NCBI RefSeq assembly: GCF_001469875.2
Contig: NZ_LOPW02000022.1
Span: 300,551-364,550, forward strand
Reading direction: 5' to 3'
DNA length: 64,000 nucleotides
DNA from: Haloferax marisrubri
GTDB lineage: Archaea; Halobacteriota; Halobacteria; Halobacteriales; Haloferacaceae
Positions 60,211 through 64,000 of the stretch are shown here, one piece after another (positions within the stretch are counted from its first letter, which is position 1; each line of letters starts with the position of its first letter). The translations under genes were made by a program, and so were the position numbers. Under the pieces are notes generated by a model. It was not told the origin of the DNA, made no database searches, and saw only the letters and a program-made list of their open reading frames with translations.

Positions 60211-61613
60211 GGGTCCGCGTCCGCGGCATCTACGCCACCGCGCTCACGAGCGTCTTCCTCGACGACGGCCACGACGTGGTGCAGGCGTCCGGCCCGATTC
60301 GCGAACGGTTCGACGCCGAGTTCGACTCCCTAGACCACGACGTGTCGGTCGAGACGACCCGGAACCGACAGGGCGTCGGCGCGACCGGCACGCCCGAGGC
60401 GGTCGCAACGGCCACCGAGCGACTCACCGACCTCGGCATCGACACCTTCGCGTGGGACGACCCCGCGCCGACCGGCGCGGTGTTCGACGCCCGCGTGACC
60501 GAAACCCTCGGCGGCGGCGCGGTCTGCGACCTCGGCGAGACCGAGGGCTACCTCTCGTACGGCGACATCGACGGCCGCGTGGAAGTCGGCGACGAGGTCC
60601 GCGTGCAGGTCGCCGAGTCGGCCCCGCCGTGGGCCTCCCGCCGCGCCGAACTGACCGGCGACATCCGCGCCGTCGCGGGGCTGGCGACCCTCGAACCGGA
60701 TTCGGAGGGCGTCCGCGTCGACACCCGCGACGAGGCCGCCGCCCGCGAACTGGCGGGCATGACGGACCTCCTCGGCGGCGACCCACCCGAGGGCTGGGGC
60801 ATCCGCTGGCACCGTGACGCCGTCGATGCCGACATGAGCGCCCTGAACGACGCGCTCGACCGGGCGGCGGAGGTGGCCGCGGAACTCGACGACGCGCTCT
60901 CCGAACCCGTCGACGCCCCGCGGCCGGTCGCCGCACCCACCGCGACGACGTGGGTCTGGTTCGGCCGCGAGACGCGCTTCGAACTCGACGCCCAGCGCCG
61001 GGCCGTCGAGACGACGATGCCCGGCCACCACCGGACGAAGGCCGCCTCACCGAAGGCCTCCGCCGGCGTCGACCTCGCGGAGGCGCTCTGCGAGTCGGTC
61101 GGCGACGGCGAGTTCCCCTTCGACGTGGTGACCGCGCAGTTCGGCCCGCTCGAAGGCGACGACGTGGAAATCGGCCACGGGAAGCCCGACGGCCGACTCA
61201 TCACGCTCGGCTCCGGCGAGGTGACAGAGCACGACGCCGAGGGGACAGTCGAACTCCGTCGCGGCATGACCGGCGGCGGCACCTACGACGCCCTCGGTGT
61301 CGATCGCGAGTCCGGCGACGTTGCGGTCACGAAGTTCCGCGAAGGACGCTGGTGGTACCCGACGGTGTACCGCGACGCCGACGGCGGTGTCAAGGGGACC
61401 TACGTCAACATCTGTACGCCCGTCGAGTGCTTCCCCGACCAGATACGATATATCGACCTCCACGTGGACGTGGTGAAACACGCCGACGGGACGGTCGAAC
61501 GGGTCGACGACGACGAACTCGACGAGGCCGTCGAGGCCGGCCACATCTCGGAAGCACTAGCCGAGAAGGCGCGGTCGGTGGCGTCGAGTCTGGAGTCGGC
61601 GCTGTCGGGGTAG
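60207..61613 (+). CDS. FAU-1 family RNA-binding protein/ribonuclease
   Basis: 468 residues. FAU-1 (AU-binding) proteins, related to RNase E/G, help mature 5S rRNA and other RNAs in archaea. The N-terminal part MRVRVRGIYATALTSVFLDDGHDVVQAS carries the S1-like RNA-binding module near residues 95-140 (GGGAVCDLGETEGYLSYGDIDGRVEVGDEVRVQV). The C-terminal region HGKPDGRLITLGSGEVTEHDAEGTVELRRGM and VKGTYVNICTPVECFPDQIRYIDLHVDVV is a DUF402-like domain. The ATGA overlap fixes the start at 60207. It is convergent with the NifU-like gene over a shared terminator-like repeat. Confidence 0.88.
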   Translation: MRVRVRGIYATALTSVFLDDGHDVVQASGPIRERFDAEFDSLDHDVSVETTRNRQGVGATGTPEAVATATERLTDLGIDTFAWDDPAPTGAVFDARVTETLGGGAVCDLGETEGYLSYGDIDGRVEVGDEVRVQVAESAPPWASRRAELTGDIRAVAGLATLEPDSEGVRVDTRDEAAARELAGMTDLLGGDPPEGWGIRWHRDAVDADMSALNDALDRAAEVAAELDDALSEPVDAPRPVAAPTATTWVWFGRETRFELDAQRRAVETTMPGHHRTKAASPKASAGVDLAEALCESVGDGEFPFDVVTAQFGPLEGDDVEIGHGKPDGRLITLGSGEVTEHDAEGTVELRRGMTGGGTYDALGVDRESGDVAVTKFREGRWWYPTVYRDADGGVKGTYVNICTPVECFPDQIRYIDLHVDVVKHADGTVERVDDDELDEAVEAGHISEALAEKARSVASSLESALSG

Positions 61614-61765
61614 GCGTCGCAACTCCGGAAGACGGTCAGTCGTCGTTGCCGGGGAGGACTCAGACGTCGTGGTGGCGGGAGTCGTCGAAAATACGTACTG
61701 AGAACCGTGGAACAGGGTGCGAGTGTTGGAGGGAACCGTACGGCTACGACCGGAGGGAGTAGCCG

Positions 61766-61834
61766 CCTTTTTTGGTCCAGATTTTTTGGCGGGGTTCGAG
61801 GCAACGAAGTTGCCGAGGACCCCGTGAAAAAAGG
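61766..61834. terminator. Bidirectional terminator-like inverted repeat
   Basis: The element is symmetric. An outer CCTTTTTT (61766-61773) matches AAAAAAGG (61827-61834). An inner stem pairs GGGGT (61791-61795) with ACCCC (61819-61823) and GGCAAC (61800-61805) with GTTGCC (61809-61814) around a 3-nt loop. It lies between the convergent FAU-1 and NifU-like genes and offers a T-tract to each. Confidence 0.6.
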
Positions 61835-61837
61835 TGG

Positions 61838-62362
<525 letters not shown>

Positions 62363-63838
62363 TCAGTCGCGCCGCCCGCGACGGCGGGCCAGCCAACCGG
62401 CGACGCCGAGCGCCGCCGCGCCGACGCCGAGTCCGAAACCCGGCGCGTCGGTCGCCGAAGTTGACGTCGTAGATTCGGTGTCGGACGCGGGCGGAGTCGC
62501 GTCGTCCCCGGTCGGCGTCGGCGTGTTGACGAGGGAGTCGGTGGTCGTCTCCGCCCCGAGCGTCGGCGGGTCGCGCTGGTCGCCGGCGTGGTCGGGGAAC
62601 GTGTAGAGCGCGGGCGACACGTCGCCGACACCCCAACTCGACGCGACGAAGACGCCCTCGTCGGCGAAGGGGTAGGCGTACTGCGCGGTCCAGAAACTCG
62701 CACGCTCGGGGTCGCGCCACCACGCGAGTTCGACGGGGTCGGTCGGGTCCGACACGTCGTGGCGCTTGACGCCGCCGCGGTACCACGAGGTGTAGAGCCT
62801 GTCGTCGCGGAAGTCGAAGTTGTGCGCCGTGGTCCAGACGCCGCCGACCGTCGGGTCCGGGCTGGCCGGCGGGTCGATGGTCGAGAGCCTCCTCGGGGTC
62901 GCCGGGTCCGAGACGTCCCAGAGTTCGACGCCGCTCGGCCCGCCGACGAGTCCGGTCGTCTCGTCGTCGCGGTCGACCTCGACGGCCCACGACTCGATAC
63001 CGACGCCGAGGAGGTCACCGGAGTCGTCGGTGGCGACGTAGTGGTGGTTACCGGGCGGCGTCCGCCCCTCGCGGCGGCGACCGCGGGCGGTCAGCCCCGA
63101 CAGCGCTTCGGGGTCGCCGGGCGAGACAGACCCGAGGACCGACGGCGACGCGGGGTCCGAGAGGTCGACGAGCCACGTGCCGGCGTCCCAGAGTGCGACG
63201 TGCGCGACGCCCTCGCGGACCCACACGTCGTGGACGGACCGGACCGAGGCGGGCACGTCGGCCCAGCGGTCGTCGGCGTCAACGACCGACCAGCGGCCGA
63301 GTTCGTCGCCGGTGTCGGTGTCGAGGACGACGAGCGGGTTCCGGTCGCCGTCGTTGGCGGTGAGGTACGCCCGGCCGTCGGCGGCGAAGCAGTTGTGGAT
63401 GGGAAAGTCCGTCTCGTGGAAGGCGATTTCCTCGGGGGTCGCGGGGTCGGACACGTCGACGACGAGGACGCCCGCCGGCGCGCCCGGAATCGGGTTGGCC
63501 GGGCCGACGACGAGGAGCGTGTCCCCGTCGAGTTTCGCGTCGTAGAGGCCGCGGAGGGGGCCGTCTTCGCGGTCGGAAAGCGGGTCGCGGCGCTCGGCGA
63601 TGAGTTCCGGGCGGTCGGGCGCGGAGATATCGACGACGGCGTAGCCGCTGGTCGCGGCGACGAAGACGGTCTCGCCGTCGGCCGAGACGACGGCCTCTTT
63701 CGCACCGTCGATGTCGATGCGGCCGAGCGGTTCGAAGGGACCCGGATGGGCGGTTGCGGGACGGGAACCGGCGGCGGAAGCGGTCGAGGCGGCGACCGCG
63801 CTCGCGCCGACGGTGCGGAGGAACTGGCGGCGGTCCAC
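62363..63838 (-). CDS. LVIVD-repeat beta-propeller surface protein with PGF-CTERM anchor
   Basis: 491 residues. A Tat signal ([18 protein letters not shown], twin Arg3-Arg4) precedes six to seven LVIVD-like repeats with the pattern [14 protein letters not shown] (for example [31 protein letters not shown] and [13 protein letters not shown]), predicted to form a beta-propeller. A Thr/Ser-rich linker (about 425-460) and a C-terminal [17 protein letters not shown] followed by basic ARRRGRRD match the PGF-CTERM signal processed by archaeosortase A. It is therefore a lipid-anchored cell-surface protein. The start is GTG at 63838. Ligand unknown. Confidence 0.87.
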   Translation of the reverse strand: MDRRQFLRTVGASAVAASTASAAGSRPATAHPGPFEPLGRIDIDGAKEAVVSADGETVFVAATSGYAVVDISAPDRPELIAERRDPLSDREDGPLRGLYDAKLDGDTLLVVGPANPIPGAPAGVLVVDVSDPATPEEIAFHETDFPIHNCFAADGRAYLTANDGDRNPLVVLDTDTGDELGRWSVVDADDRWADVPASVRSVHDVWVREGVAHVALWDAGTWLVDLSDPASPSVLGSVSPGDPEALSGLTARGRRREGRTPPGNHHYVATDDSGDLLGVGIESWAVEVDRDDETTGLVGGPSGVELWDVSDPATPRRLSTIDPPASPDPTVGGVWTTAHNFDFRDDRLYTSWYRGGVKRHDVSDPTDPVELAWWRDPERASFWTAQYAYPFADEGVFVASSWGVGDVSPALYTFPDHAGDQRDPPTLGAETTTDSLVNTPTPTGDDATPPASDTESTTSTSATDAPGFGLGVGAAALGVAGWLARRRGRRD

Positions 63839-63961
63839 GGTGAACCTGCGGGTGCCGAGGAGAAAAATCGGACGGAGGGCGGAGACCGAGAGGATGAGAA
63901 TGGGCGCGCGGGAGACCGCTCAGTCTGCACTGGGTTGCGTGAGAACTGAAGCGACGCCGGT

Positions 63962-63988
63962 GGGGTTGGGTGGGTGGGTGGGTGTGGG
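63962..63988 (+). repeat. G-quadruplex-like G-run repeat near the window end
   Basis: Six G-runs of three or more separated by one to three bases (ggggttgggtgggtgggtggg and a last ggg after tgt) occur 125-150 bp before the LVIVD protein start. Four runs with one-base loops fit a stable G-quadruplex. Confidence 0.6.
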
Positions 63989-64000
63989 ATACCCCGCCGG

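Overview
The window is a gene-dense, high-GC piece of archaeal chromosome. The proteins are strongly acidic (Asp/Glu-rich, Lys-poor) and many genes have a TATA-like box 25-35 bp before the start codon with no room for a leader. Archaeal markers include a thermosome subunit, Sec61-beta, ribosomal protein L40e, ABCE1, an archaeal-type LeuRS, FAU-1 and archaemetzincin. Haloarchaea-specific markers are DUF5786, CPxCG mini zinc fingers and a PGF-CTERM surface protein. The gene set and order resemble what I remember of the main chromosome of Haloferax (citrate synthase near a thermosome gene and cydAB), so a Haloferax species is most likely. This was not checked by any search.

Layout. 1-5.6 kb: a methyltransferase fragment, a PIMT-like protein, a DUF2892 membrane protein, an NrS-1-type primase-like protein, threonine synthase, an AstE/aspartoacylase-like deacylase and a small membrane protein. 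5.6-15.2 kb: a tandem PhoU/TrkA-C protein, citrate synthase, a MATE exporter, threonine deaminase with ACT domain, cytochrome bd oxidase (cydAB) with a small membrane protein behind it, RidA and another small membrane protein. 15.2-16.6 kb: tRNA-Ser(GGA), followed by a second copy of its 3' end (an att-like scar), and two small conserved proteins. 16.6-25.9 kb: thermosome, an alanine dehydrogenase/OCD family enzyme, two small genes, LeuRS, two Hsp20 genes, prephenate dehydratase and HisH. 26-29 kb: a phosphonate-type ABC importer (phnD-phnC-phnE) behind an AT-rich promoter. 29-34.4 kb: a DUF5786/DUF99/UDG operon, an MBL hydrolase, L40e, thioredoxin, Sec61-beta, PdxT and HisE. 34.6-44.6 kb: an MFS transporter, F420:NADP reductase, HAD hydrolase, UPF0146, archaemetzincin, UspA, RtcA, PEBP-like and VOC proteins, an EMC6-like/ABCE1 operon and a MarR-like regulator. 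44.7-55.2 kb: a PIN-ATPase-KH protein (PINA type), a chemotaxis transducer, an M20 hydrolase, an M32 carboxypeptidase, a zinc finger, a UvrD-family helicase and a degenerate M24 protein. 55.3-64 kb: an SLC13 permease with RCK-C domains, a DUF502 protein, bacterial-type riboflavin synthase, a PrsW protease, FAU-1, a NifU-like protein and an LVIVD-repeat surface protein.

Functional links. ThrC, IlvA and RidA form a scattered threonine-to-2-oxobutyrate route in which RidA clears the reactive enamine. HisH, HisE and PheA serve amino acid synthesis, and PdxT supplies PLP for ThrC and IlvA. CydAB and citrate synthase serve respiration. UDG4 plus DUF99, PINA and the UvrD-like helicase make a DNA-maintenance set. 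ABCE1, FAU-1, RtcA, LeuRS and L40e serve RNA and translation.

Most of the window is ordinary core chromosome. I see no CRISPR array, rRNA operon, transposase or integrase, and no clear multi-gene novel system. The best leads are the tRNA-Ser scar, the DUF5786-DUF99-UDG operon, the metal-site-degenerate M24 protein coupled to a helicase, the EMC6-like/ABCE1 pair, the standalone primase-like protein with an altered DxD site, the small membrane protein behind cydAB, and several inverted repeats in intergenic DNA.
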